Origin: Candidatus Apopatosoma intestinale
GTDB lineage: Bacteria; Bacillota; Clostridia; Oscillospirales; CAG-272
DNA length: 59,710 bases
Assembly: GCA_003524145.1 (NCBI GenBank)
Contig: DODZ01000023.1
Location: 34,102 to 93,811 of the forward strand
Direction: 5' to 3'
Part shown: positions 44,555 to 51,540 of the stretch, one piece after another
Layout: each line of letters begins with the position of its first letter
Numbering within the stretch: position 1 is the stretch's first letter
Notes under the pieces: generated by a model
What the model was told of the DNA's origin: nothing
The model's database searches: none
What the model saw: the letters and a program-made list of their open reading frames with translations, nothing else
Position numbers and translations under genes: made by a program

Positions 44555-45817
44555 TTATATAGCCTTGGCGTTTGCGAGCAGATATTTCTCCGCTTCGAGA
44601 CACCAGAGTCCGTTGTTTTTCTTTACTATCGCGGCAAGCTCGCGGAACATGGGGTCACTCTCGCCGAGCTTCTCAAAATCCGCGATAGCCGTCATCGGCA
44701 TTGAGATATTCGTATAGGTCAGCTTCTTGCCGCCGGGAATTTTCGGCAGGTTCAGCGTCGTTTCGGCAACACTGTCCAGCCCACCGACATGGGTTATCAT
44801 CGCCGCGGGATTTATCTTGCCCGCCGCCATCATTTCAAGCGACTCGAGCATATCCGCGCTGTTTCCGCCGCTTGTGCCGACGATATGCGTGGAGGCATAA
44901 TGCACATTATAGAAATTGAATTTCGCGGAAAACTCGGGATTTGTCGGTCCCGCGAAGAAGTTCAGGCAGCCGTCCTTTGCAAGTAACGCGTCGCCCATCT
45001 CGACAACAGGCGCGACAGGCGCATAGACGAATACATCGTCATAGCCCTTGCCGTCCGTGAGCGAGCGCAGATATGCCGTAGCGTCGGGGATACCCGCCGT
45101 ATTGACATACATGAGCTTCACGCCGTTTGCCTCCGCCTTCGCCGGAGAAAGAATCTGCTCGGCGCGCGCGAGTCTTGCCGCATCTATATCCGTCACCACT
45201 ACAAGCGCGGGGCGGCGGTCGCAGTTTATCGCATAATCGACAGCGCCCAGTCCCATAGGTCCCGCACCCGCAAGTATAGCCATATTGCCGCCGCGGCGGA
45301 TGCCCATTTCATGATTGTAGCTTCCCGCCTTTGTATGGTAATTTGCATGATAGCCGCCGACGATACACGACATCGGCTCGGAGAGCGAACCGTAGAAATA
45401 CGCCTCGCCGTTATAAGGGAGCAGGCAGTCCATCTCCATGACCTCATGCGGGATAACAACATATGTCGCCGCGCCGCCTATATATTTGTAGGAATATCCG
45501 GGAGCGGCAAGGCTGCCCTTGTAGTTGAGTGCCGTCTGCACTACAAACCGTGCGCCGACCTCGTATCTGCCCCTCCATTTTTCACCTATCTCAACTATCT
45601 CTCCGCAAAATTCATGACCGATTATGACGGGATTTTCCGCCACATCGTCGGGAACGCGCTTATGCGCCGCGCCCTGACAAGCCGCCTTGTAGGTGGACAT
45701 GCAGATGCTGTCCGAAAAAATATGTGCGAGAATCTCGTCGTCCTTTATCTTCGGGAGCTCAAATTCCTCGAGGCGCAGATCTCCCACTCCGTAAAGTCTT
45801 ACCGCTTTGGTTTTCAT
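44555..45817 (-). CDS. Zinc-binding medium-chain dehydrogenase, sorbose-1-phosphate reductase-like
   Basis: A 420-residue medium-chain dehydrogenase longer than typical alcohol dehydrogenases. GHEFCGEIVEIG near residue 67 carries the zinc-ligand region and LAGAGPMGLGAVDYA near 182 the NAD fold. The structural four-cysteine zinc loop is missing. It resembles L-sorbose-1-phosphate reductases (SorE-like). It is 14 bases ahead of the aldolase fusion, so the two probably act on one ketose phosphate. No kinase, isomerase or transporter for a sugar is nearby. Confidence 0.82.
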   Translation of the reverse strand: MKTKAVRLYGVGDLRLEEFELPKIKDDEILAHIFSDSICMSTYKAACQGAAHKRVPDDVAENPVIIGHEFCGEIVEIGEKWRGRYEVGARFVVQTALNYKGSLAAPGYSYKYIGGAATYVVIPHEVMEMDCLLPYNGEAYFYGSLSEPMSCIVGGYHANYHTKAGSYNHEMGIRRGGNMAILAGAGPMGLGAVDYAINCDRRPALVVVTDIDAARLARAEQILSPAKAEANGVKLMYVNTAGIPDATAYLRSLTDGKGYDDVFVYAPVAPVVEMGDALLAKDGCLNFFAGPTNPEFSAKFNFYNVHYASTHIVGTSGGNSADMLESLEMMAAGKINPAAMITHVGGLDSVAETTLNLPKIPGGKKLTYTNISMPMTAIADFEKLGESDPMFRELAAIVKKNNGLWCLEAEKYLLANAKAI

Positions 45818-45851
45818 AAAAAGTTCCTTTCTCGTGTCCGCTTCGGCGGGT

Positions 45852-46094
45852 TTATTTCGTTTTGTTTTTTCTCAGGCTTTGCATGAGAGCACGGACTTCA
45901 CTTTTTTTCGCTTCCGTTTCCTCGCGCAGAAACTGCGCAGAGACAACCCTGTCGCCGTCAAGCTCGATAAGCAGAATATCATCCTCATGCAGAGGAATCG
46001 AAAAATCCGATTTTCGCAGGTCATAAAAATTGCGCTCCTCATCCTCACAGACGACAAAGCCCTCCTCAAATCTGTCTATTCTTACCTTAAGCAA
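45852..46094 (-). CDS. DUF3006-like small protein
   Basis: An 80-residue protein whose VRIDRFEEGFVVCEDEERN start and DDILLIELDGD centre match the DUF3006 pattern. The C-terminus is charged (KKSEVRALMQSLRKNKTK). The start is TTG, with GGAGAGGA about 7 bases upstream; no ATG is available nearby. Function is unknown. It precedes the dehydrogenase by 34 bases and may merely share its promoter. Confidence 0.75.
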   Translation of the reverse strand: MLKVRIDRFEEGFVVCEDEERNFYDLRKSDFSIPLHEDDILLIELDGDRVVSAQFLREETEAKKSEVRALMQSLRKNKTK

Positions 46095-46199
46095 AGAAAA
46101 ATCCTCTCCCTATTTATATAATATATATATCAATTATAATATAATAAGAAATTTTATTCAATAATTTTTCGCAAAAATCTGTCATTTCTGCGTTTTTTA

Positions 46200-46208
46200 T
46201 GATATAAT
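46200..46208 (+). promoter_or_regulatory. Extended -10 promoter of ligA
   Basis: TGATATAAT lies about 60 bases before the start, without a good -35. The surrounding 46100-46150 is very AT-rich and probably also holds the divergent promoter of the DUF3006 gene, which I could not place. Confidence 0.5.
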
Positions 46209-46267
46209 GGGTTTATAATCGTACAAAATACACAAAAACCCGCTCGGTTGCCCACACGGAGGAACTT

Positions 46268-48262
46268 ATGGAAAGCGAAAAAAACGCGGCAAAACGCCGC
46301 ATAGACGAGCTTCGTGAGCTGCTCGCGCATCATTCTTTTCTTTATTACGTAGAGGATGCGCCGCAAATTTCGGATTATGAATACGATAAGCTTTTCTATG
46401 AGCTTGTCGCACTCGAAGAGAAATATCCCGAATTTGACAGCCCGACCTCGCCCACAAAGCGCGTCGGCGGCAAGGCGCTCGATAAATTTGAAAAAGTAAC
46501 TCACGCCGTGAAAATGGGCAGTCTCGCCGATGTTTTTTCATACGACGAAGTGCGCGATTTCGTGGCGAAAACGAACGAAAAGCTCGGCAAAGCCACTGTT
46601 TTTTCCGTCGAGCCGAAGATAGACGGACTTTCCGTTTCGCTCGTGTATGAAAACGGCATGTTTTCGCTCGGCTCCACGCGAGGCGACGGCACAGTCGGCG
46701 AAAATGTGAGCGAAAATCTCAAAACAGTGCGCACCATCCCGATGAAAACAAAAGACGCGCTGCCTCATCTCGAGGTTCGCGGCGAGGTATATATGCCGCG
46801 CGAGGCTTTTGCCGCGCTCAACGAAAAGCGCGAAGCCGAGGGCGAACAGCTATTTGCAAATCCGCGAAATGCCGCCGCCGGCTCGCTCCGTCAGCTTGAT
46901 TCCAAGGTGACGGCGTCGCGCAGACTCGATATATTCGTTTTCAATGTTCAGGCGGCAGAGGGCATAGAGTTTTCCTCGCATATAGAGAGCCTTGAATATC
47001 TGAAAAGTCAGGGCTTCCACATAATAGACGGCATCCGTCGCGCCTCCTCCGCCGGAGAGATAATCTCCGCCATAGAGGAAATCGGCGCGGCAAGAGACAA
47101 TCTGCCCTATGATATCGACGGTGTTGTGATAAAGGCGGACAGTCTCGCCGAGCGCAAGCTTCTCGGCGAAAACATCAGCACGCCGAAGTGGGCAATAGCA
47201 TATAAATTCCCGCCCGAGCAGAAGCAGACAAAGCTGACGGATATCATCATTCAGGTCGGCAGGACAGGCGTGCTCACGCCGAATGCCCGCCTTGAGCCGG
47301 TGCGCCTTGCCGGCACCGTCGTCAGCCGCGCGACACTGCATAATATAGATTTCATCCGAGAGAGAGATATACGCATCGGCGATACGGTCACGCTACAGAA
47401 AGCGGGCGATATCATCCCCGAGATAATCTGCGTCGATAAATCCAAGCGAAACGGAAGCGAGGTTCCCTACGAGATGCCGACGCACTGCCCCTCCTGCGGC
47501 GAGCCTGTCATCCGCGATGACGAAGCGGCGACGCGCTGTACAAACGCAAGCTGTCCCGCCCAGCTTGAGCGGCATATAACGCATTTTGCCTCTCGTGACG
47601 CGATGAATATCGACGGCATGGGACCCGCCGTGGTCAGACTGCTTATCGCGAGCGGACTTATTCACAATGTAGCCGATATCTATTCCCTTTCCGCAGGCGA
47701 AATCGAGGGACTTGACCGCATGGGCAAAAAGTCCGCGGAAAATCTCATCGCCGCGATAGAGCATTCCAAGTCGGCAGGACTGGATAAGCTCATCTATGCG
47801 CTCGGCATAAGGCAGGTCGGCGAAAAGGCGGCAAGGTCGCTTGCCGAAGCTTTTCCCGATATAGAGCTGCTCTTCTCCGTATCGGAGGAGCAAATATCGG
47901 CAATATACGATTTCGGCGATATCTCGGCGCATTATATAGTGAATTTCTTTGCGCATCCGCAGACGCGCGTCCTCGTTGACGAGCTGAAAAGCCGCGGTGT
48001 GAAAACAACATATGAGGTGCAGAAGCGCGGCAATATCTTCGAGGGTATGACATTCGTGCTGACAGGCACACTGCCGACGATGAAGCGCGATGAAGCATCG
48101 CGCCTCATAGAAGAAAACGGCGGCAAGGTTTCCTCATCCGTTTCGGCTAAAACAAGCATGGTTCTCGCCGGAGAAGATGCGGGAAGCAAGCTGACAAAGG
48201 CGCAAAGCCTCGGCGTGCGCATAATAAGCGAGGAAGAGCTTCTCTCTATGCTCGGAAGATGA
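46268..48262 (+). CDS. ligA: NAD-dependent DNA ligase LigA
   Basis: A 664-residue ligase sealing nicks during replication and repair. The adenylated lysine is in VEPKIDGLSVSLV near 118. The oligonucleotide-binding domain has GRTGVLTPNARLEPV near 335. A four-cysteine zinc finger CPSCGEP...CTNASCPAQ lies near 407-430, then helix-hairpin-helix repeats and a C-terminal BRCT domain (about 590-664, FEGMTFVLTGTLP). Length matches the family. ACGGAGGAA precedes the ATG. Confidence 0.97.
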   Translation: MESEKNAAKRRIDELRELLAHHSFLYYVEDAPQISDYEYDKLFYELVALEEKYPEFDSPTSPTKRVGGKALDKFEKVTHAVKMGSLADVFSYDEVRDFVAKTNEKLGKATVFSVEPKIDGLSVSLVYENGMFSLGSTRGDGTVGENVSENLKTVRTIPMKTKDALPHLEVRGEVYMPREAFAALNEKREAEGEQLFANPRNAAAGSLRQLDSKVTASRRLDIFVFNVQAAEGIEFSSHIESLEYLKSQGFHIIDGIRRASSAGEIISAIEEIGAARDNLPYDIDGVVIKADSLAERKLLGENISTPKWAIAYKFPPEQKQTKLTDIIIQVGRTGVLTPNARLEPVRLAGTVVSRATLHNIDFIRERDIRIGDTVTLQKAGDIIPEIICVDKSKRNGSEVPYEMPTHCPSCGEPVIRDDEAATRCTNASCPAQLERHITHFASRDAMNIDGMGPAVVRLLIASGLIHNVADIYSLSAGEIEGLDRMGKKSAENLIAAIEHSKSAGLDKLIYALGIRQVGEKAARSLAEAFPDIELLFSVSEEQISAIYDFGDISAHYIVNFFAHPQTRVLVDELKSRGVKTTYEVQKRGNIFEGMTFVLTGTLPTMKRDEASRLIEENGGKVSSSVSAKTSMVLAGEDAGSKLTKAQSLGVRIISEEELLSMLGR

Positions 48263-48269
48263 AAAAGTC

Positions 48270-48331
48270 TTGACAGCAAGCAGATTTTATGGTAAAATAT
48301 ACATCCGTATATTTAAGTTATACATTTGTAT
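48270..48331 (+). promoter_or_regulatory. obgE promoter with two tandem palindromes
   Basis: TTGACA (48270-48275), a 17-base spacer and TAAAAT (48293-48298). The -10 is followed directly by ATACATCCGTAT (48299-48310, one base off the palindrome) and ATACATTTGTAT (48320-48331). Their centres are 21 bp apart, two helical turns. The expected transcription start falls in the first. This is the classic layout for a repressor binding as cooperating dimers. The core TACAnnTGTA is also the core of CopY/BlaI-type operators, but no such regulator is in the window. Confidence 0.65.
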
Positions 48332-48352
48332 AGAAAGATGGAAGGTGACAAA

Positions 48353-49633
48353 ATGGCTGATTTTTATGACCATGTGAAAATATATATCAAGGCGGGAAAC
48401 GGCGGCAACGGCTGTATTTCCTTCCGCCGCGAAAAGTACGTTTCCCACGGCGGTCCCGACGGCGGCGACGGCGGTCACGGCGGCAATATTGTTTTCGTTA
48501 TCGACGAGGGCACAAATACCCTGCTCGATTTCCGCAACCGCAAAAAGTTCGTCGCGGCAAACGGCGGCGACGGCAAGGCAAGCAAATTTCACGGAGCGAC
48601 CGCGCCCGATCTGATAATTCCCGTTCCCGAGGGCACGGTGATACGCGATGCCGAGAGCGGCAGGATTATCAAGGATATGAGCCGATGCGGTCCATTCATC
48701 GCGGCAAAGGGAGGCAGAGGCGGCTGGGGCAACAGGCATTTCGCGACGCCCACACGTCAGACTCCGCGTTTTGCCAAAAACGGACTGCCCGGTGAGGAGC
48801 GCGAGGTCACGCTCGAGCTGAAAATGCTCGCCGATGTCGGTTTTGTCGGCATGCCGAATGTCGGCAAATCAACGCTTCTTTCGGTTATCTCCTCAGCAAG
48901 ACCGAAGATTGCAAATTATCATTTCACAACGCTCTCTCCGATGCTCGGCGTTGTTTCAGTAGGCGATGGCAAAGGCTTTGTCGCCGCGGATATTCCCGGA
49001 CTTATCGAAGGTGCCTCGGAGGGACTGGGGCTTGGGCACGATTTTCTTCGCCATGTGGACAGATGTCGTCTGCTCATTCATGTCGTCGATATTTCGCAGA
49101 GCGAAGGCAGAAATGCGATAGAAGATATCAGGATGATAAATGCGGAGCTGGAGAAATACAATCCCGAGCTTGCCGCACGCCCGCAGATAATTGCGGCAAA
49201 CAAATGCGATATTCTCGACCGCACGCAGGTTGATATAGATGCCTTTGAAAAGTTCGTTTCCGACAGCGGTTATACACTTGTATATATCAGCGCCGCATCC
49301 GGCGAAGGTGTAAAAGAGCTTTGCCGCAAGGCATATGATATGCTCGCGCTTCTTCCGCCGCTTACGATTTACGAGCCGGAATATGAGGAAGAAATTAAGG
49401 AGCAGGGCAAACCCGACGATATAACAGTCAAAAAGGAAAAAGATGTTTTTATAGTCGAGGGCGAATGGCTCAGGTGGCTTATGAGTTCGATAAACTTCGA
49501 CGACCGCGAATCCTTCTCGTATTTTGAGCGCATGATGCGTGAAAACGGCGTCATAGACAAAATGCGCGAGCTCGGCATCAAGGATGGCGATACCGTCTCC
49601 ATGTACGACCTCGAGTTTGATTTTGTTGATTGA
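48353..49633 (+). CDS. obgE: GTPase ObgE/CgtA
   Basis: A 426-residue GTPase tied to 50S assembly and, in Bacillus, to stress and sporulation signalling. The Gly-rich Obg fold is at 1-158 (AGNGGNGCISFRREKY, GGDGGHGG). The GTPase domain has GMPNVGKSTLL near 165, DIPGLIEGASEG near 210 and NKCD near 283. A C-terminal OCT domain follows (about 345-426). The start at 48353 has AAGGTGA 5 bases upstream; the frame extends 27 bases further into the palindrome. Confidence 0.96.
   Translation: MADFYDHVKIYIKAGNGGNGCISFRREKYVSHGGPDGGDGGHGGNIVFVIDEGTNTLLDFRNRKKFVAANGGDGKASKFHGATAPDLIIPVPEGTVIRDAESGRIIKDMSRCGPFIAAKGGRGGWGNRHFATPTRQTPRFAKNGLPGEEREVTLELKMLADVGFVGMPNVGKSTLLSVISSARPKIANYHFTTLSPMLGVVSVGDGKGFVAADIPGLIEGASEGLGLGHDFLRHVDRCRLLIHVVDISQSEGRNAIEDIRMINAELEKYNPELAARPQIIAANKCDILDRTQVDIDAFEKFVSDSGYTLVYISAASGEGVKELCRKAYDMLALLPPLTIYEPEYEEEIKEQGKPDDITVKKEKDVFIVEGEWLRWLMSSINFDDRESFSYFERMMRENGVIDKMRELGIKDGDTVSMYDLEFDFVD
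49272..49283. repeat. Dispersed palindrome inside obgE
   Basis: ATACACTTGTAT falls in the coding region of obgE (G-Y-T-L-V-Y). It may be functional or a by-product of codon choice. Confidence 0.4.
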
Positions 49634-49642
49634 GCAATATTC

Positions 49643-49677
49643 AAAAATCCCGTTTCCGCAATGGAAACGGGATTTTT
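49643..49677. terminator. Terminator of obgE
   Basis: AAAAATCCCGTTTCC / GGAAACGGGATTTTT, a perfect 15-bp stem, starts 9 bases after the stop. An imperfect palindrome copy ATACAGCTGTGT lies just beyond (49685-49696). Confidence 0.92.
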
Positions 49678-49684
49678 GCGTGTT

Positions 49685-49696
49685 ATACAGCTGTGT
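49685..49696. repeat. Dispersed palindrome, variant copy after obgE
   Basis: ATACAGCTGTGT, one base off, lies 8 bases beyond the obgE terminator. Confidence 0.5.
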
Positions 49697-49780
49697 AATT
49701 TTGAAATGCGAAAGAGCTTTTGCGTATTCCGAAGGCACCGGGATAGCGCCCCCTCTCCGGAGCATTTTTTATTTTCGCTT

Positions 49781-50104
49781 TCAATAATTTATTATATAAT
49801 GTACAAGTATCGTGCGCACCTTGCCGCCCGATTCGAGATCGGGAGCCGTAATTATCGCGCCGCCGAGACTCATCAGCTCGGAAGCCTCCATCTCATCTAT
49901 ATTGCAACGGAATATCACGCGGCTATCGGCAAAAACGATAAAAACACCGTCTCTGATATTGAAGCCGCCCTCTCTGCCGATGATAATATCGGTATCGTCT
50001 ATTCTCTCCACGGCATAACGCAATCTCCTGCGTGCTATATTCTCCGCCATTGCACGGCGGAAAGCAGGCGTTCCCTCCTTCGGCTTCCTTCCGAAAAGTC
50101 CCAT
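49781..50104 (-). CDS. Small protein of unknown function, 107 residues
   Basis: I do not recognise the family. The product starts MGLFGRKPKEGTPAFRRAM, then has an Arg-rich stretch and a beta-rich region (DIIIGREGGFNIRDG, VIFRCNIDEME). No membrane segment or catalytic motif is apparent. I set the start at 50104, with AGGAG 8 bases upstream; the frame continues to 50269 through AT-rich promoter-like sequence. It diverges from the M23 peptidase gene. The 3-prime gap (49698-49780) shows no clear terminator. Confidence 0.65.
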   Translation of the reverse strand: MGLFGRKPKEGTPAFRRAMAENIARRRLRYAVERIDDTDIIIGREGGFNIRDGVFIVFADSRVIFRCNIDEMEASELMSLGGAIITAPDLESGGKVRTILVHYIINY

Positions 50105-50256
50105 ATACTCCGCTCCTCTCGCTTTTTTCTCTATTCTATCATATCTTTTCCGAAAAATCCATACCGTTTTGAAATTTTGCCGCGGCTCACAGGGTAATAT
50201 TTTCATTCTCTTAAAATATAATAATACAGAATGTAAAATCAGGAGGGGGAAAGGTA

Positions 50257-51273
50257 TTGTTTTCATCAAAAAAATACCGTACCGTGAAAGGAATATGCCT
50301 TATTCTGGCACTGACGATATGTGCGGTTTATATATCGGGAGCATCTCCGCACGGAATGAGTCTGCAAACGGGTGCCGACGGCAAAAGCTATATCAAATGG
50401 GTCGACTTCGGCATAACGGAAGCGGCGCTTTCCGATGCCGTCCGCCTCGGGATAAAAAGTCATGACGAAGGGCATGCTTTCGGCATGACGGAGCTGCTCG
50501 CTTATCTCGGCGCGCGGTACGGCGGCGACTTTTCCCGCTATAAAAAAGCCGATATGGAGAGCGCATATTCTTCTCTCTCGGAGGATACCGCATGTTTTGA
50601 CTCCATGAAATATTATTCATATTATAAAGAAGCCTACGGCGCGGTGCTCTCGGGCTGGCTCGGCGAATACTCCTTCTATGAGAAGAAAGACGGCGGCTAT
50701 ACATATACGGAAAAATACGGGCTCAAGGTTTTTTCACCGATAGCCTCGGGCTTTTCATACGGCGATTATGACGATTTCGGCGCCGCGCGCTCATTCGGTT
50801 ATCGCCGCCGTCATCTCGGACACGATATGCTCGGCAGTATCGGCACGCCGATAATCGCCGTCGAATCCGGTTATGTGGAAGCTATCGGTTGGAACCGTTA
50901 CGGCGGCTGGCGCATAGGTATACGGAGTTTTGACGGCAAGAGGTACTATTATTATGCTCATCTGCGGCGAAATCACCCCTACGCCGATATGTATGAGGGG
51001 AAGATCGTCACCGCCGGCGATGTGATAGGTTATCTCGGCATGACCGGCTACAGCAGCGAAGAAAACAAAAACAATATCAATGTTCCGCATCTGCATATCG
51101 GCTTGCAGCTTATTTTCGATGCCTCGCAGAAAGACGGTACAAATCAGATATGGATAGATATGTATGAGATAATGAAATTTCTCTCGAAATACCGTAGCAA
51201 GGTTTACTACGACAAGGAAAAAGGGGAATATCTGCCCGTAAATCCGATAACGGATTTCTCTCTGCCGGATTGA
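50257..51273 (+). CDS. M23 (LytM-type) metallopeptidase, membrane-anchored
   Basis: A 338-residue cell-wall endopeptidase candidate. An N-terminal signal or anchor segment (about 10-30) precedes a domain I cannot name (about 35-155). The M23 domain follows (about 175-290), with zinc ligands in RRHLGHDMLG (HxxxD) and PHLHIGLQ (HxH), plus a further YAHL. The ligands are complete, so it should be active. Such proteins cut peptidoglycan cross-bridges in growth, division or engulfment. The start is TTG with AGGAGG upstream. It is monocistronic. Confidence 0.85.
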   Translation: MFSSKKYRTVKGICLILALTICAVYISGASPHGMSLQTGADGKSYIKWVDFGITEAALSDAVRLGIKSHDEGHAFGMTELLAYLGARYGGDFSRYKKADMESAYSSLSEDTACFDSMKYYSYYKEAYGAVLSGWLGEYSFYEKKDGGYTYTEKYGLKVFSPIASGFSYGDYDDFGAARSFGYRRRHLGHDMLGSIGTPIIAVESGYVEAIGWNRYGGWRIGIRSFDGKRYYYYAHLRRNHPYADMYEGKIVTAGDVIGYLGMTGYSSEENKNNINVPHLHIGLQLIFDASQKDGTNQIWIDMYEIMKFLSKYRSKVYYDKEKGEYLPVNPITDFSLPD

Positions 51274-51291
51274 GGGCGGTGAGGGTAGCGG

Positions 51292-51430
51292 ATGCGACCG
51301 ATGGTCGCATACCGGATACTCAAAGATGCTTTTTTATCGTACTTTTCACTGACGAAAAGTACGATAAAGTAACTTTTCTCTTATCGCGCTTTTGGTCATT
51401 CAAAAGCGCGAGAAGAAGAAAAGTTACTTT
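51292..51430. repeat. Hairpin-rich intergenic repeat, copy A
   Basis: ATGCGACC-GAT-GGTCGCAT (51292-51310) comes first. ATCGTACTTTTC / GAAAAGTACGAT (51336-51365) is a perfect 12-bp stem. A nested element follows at 51366-51430: outer 14-bp arms AAAGTAACTTTTCT / AGAAAAGTTACTTT around an inner 10-bp CGCGCTTTTG / CAAAAGCGCG. A related, more decayed copy lies at 59487-59562. No gene is present in 51274-51494. Confidence 0.65.
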
Positions 51431-51494
51431 AAGTATCTTCGCGGGCAAACGATGTTCGACCCCTACAAGACAAATTTAAATATCCCCAACCCAA

Positions 51495-51528
51495 ACAAAA
51501 CTTCGGCTCCGAGGAGCCGAAGTTTTGT
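51495..51528. terminator. Terminator of adhE
   Basis: A perfect 16-bp stem ACAAAACTTCGGCTCC / GGAGCCGAAGTTTTGT lies 12 bases past the adhE stop. The U-run on the minus strand is short (TTTTGTTT). Confidence 0.8.
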
Positions 51529-51540
51529 CTTTATGTTTCC

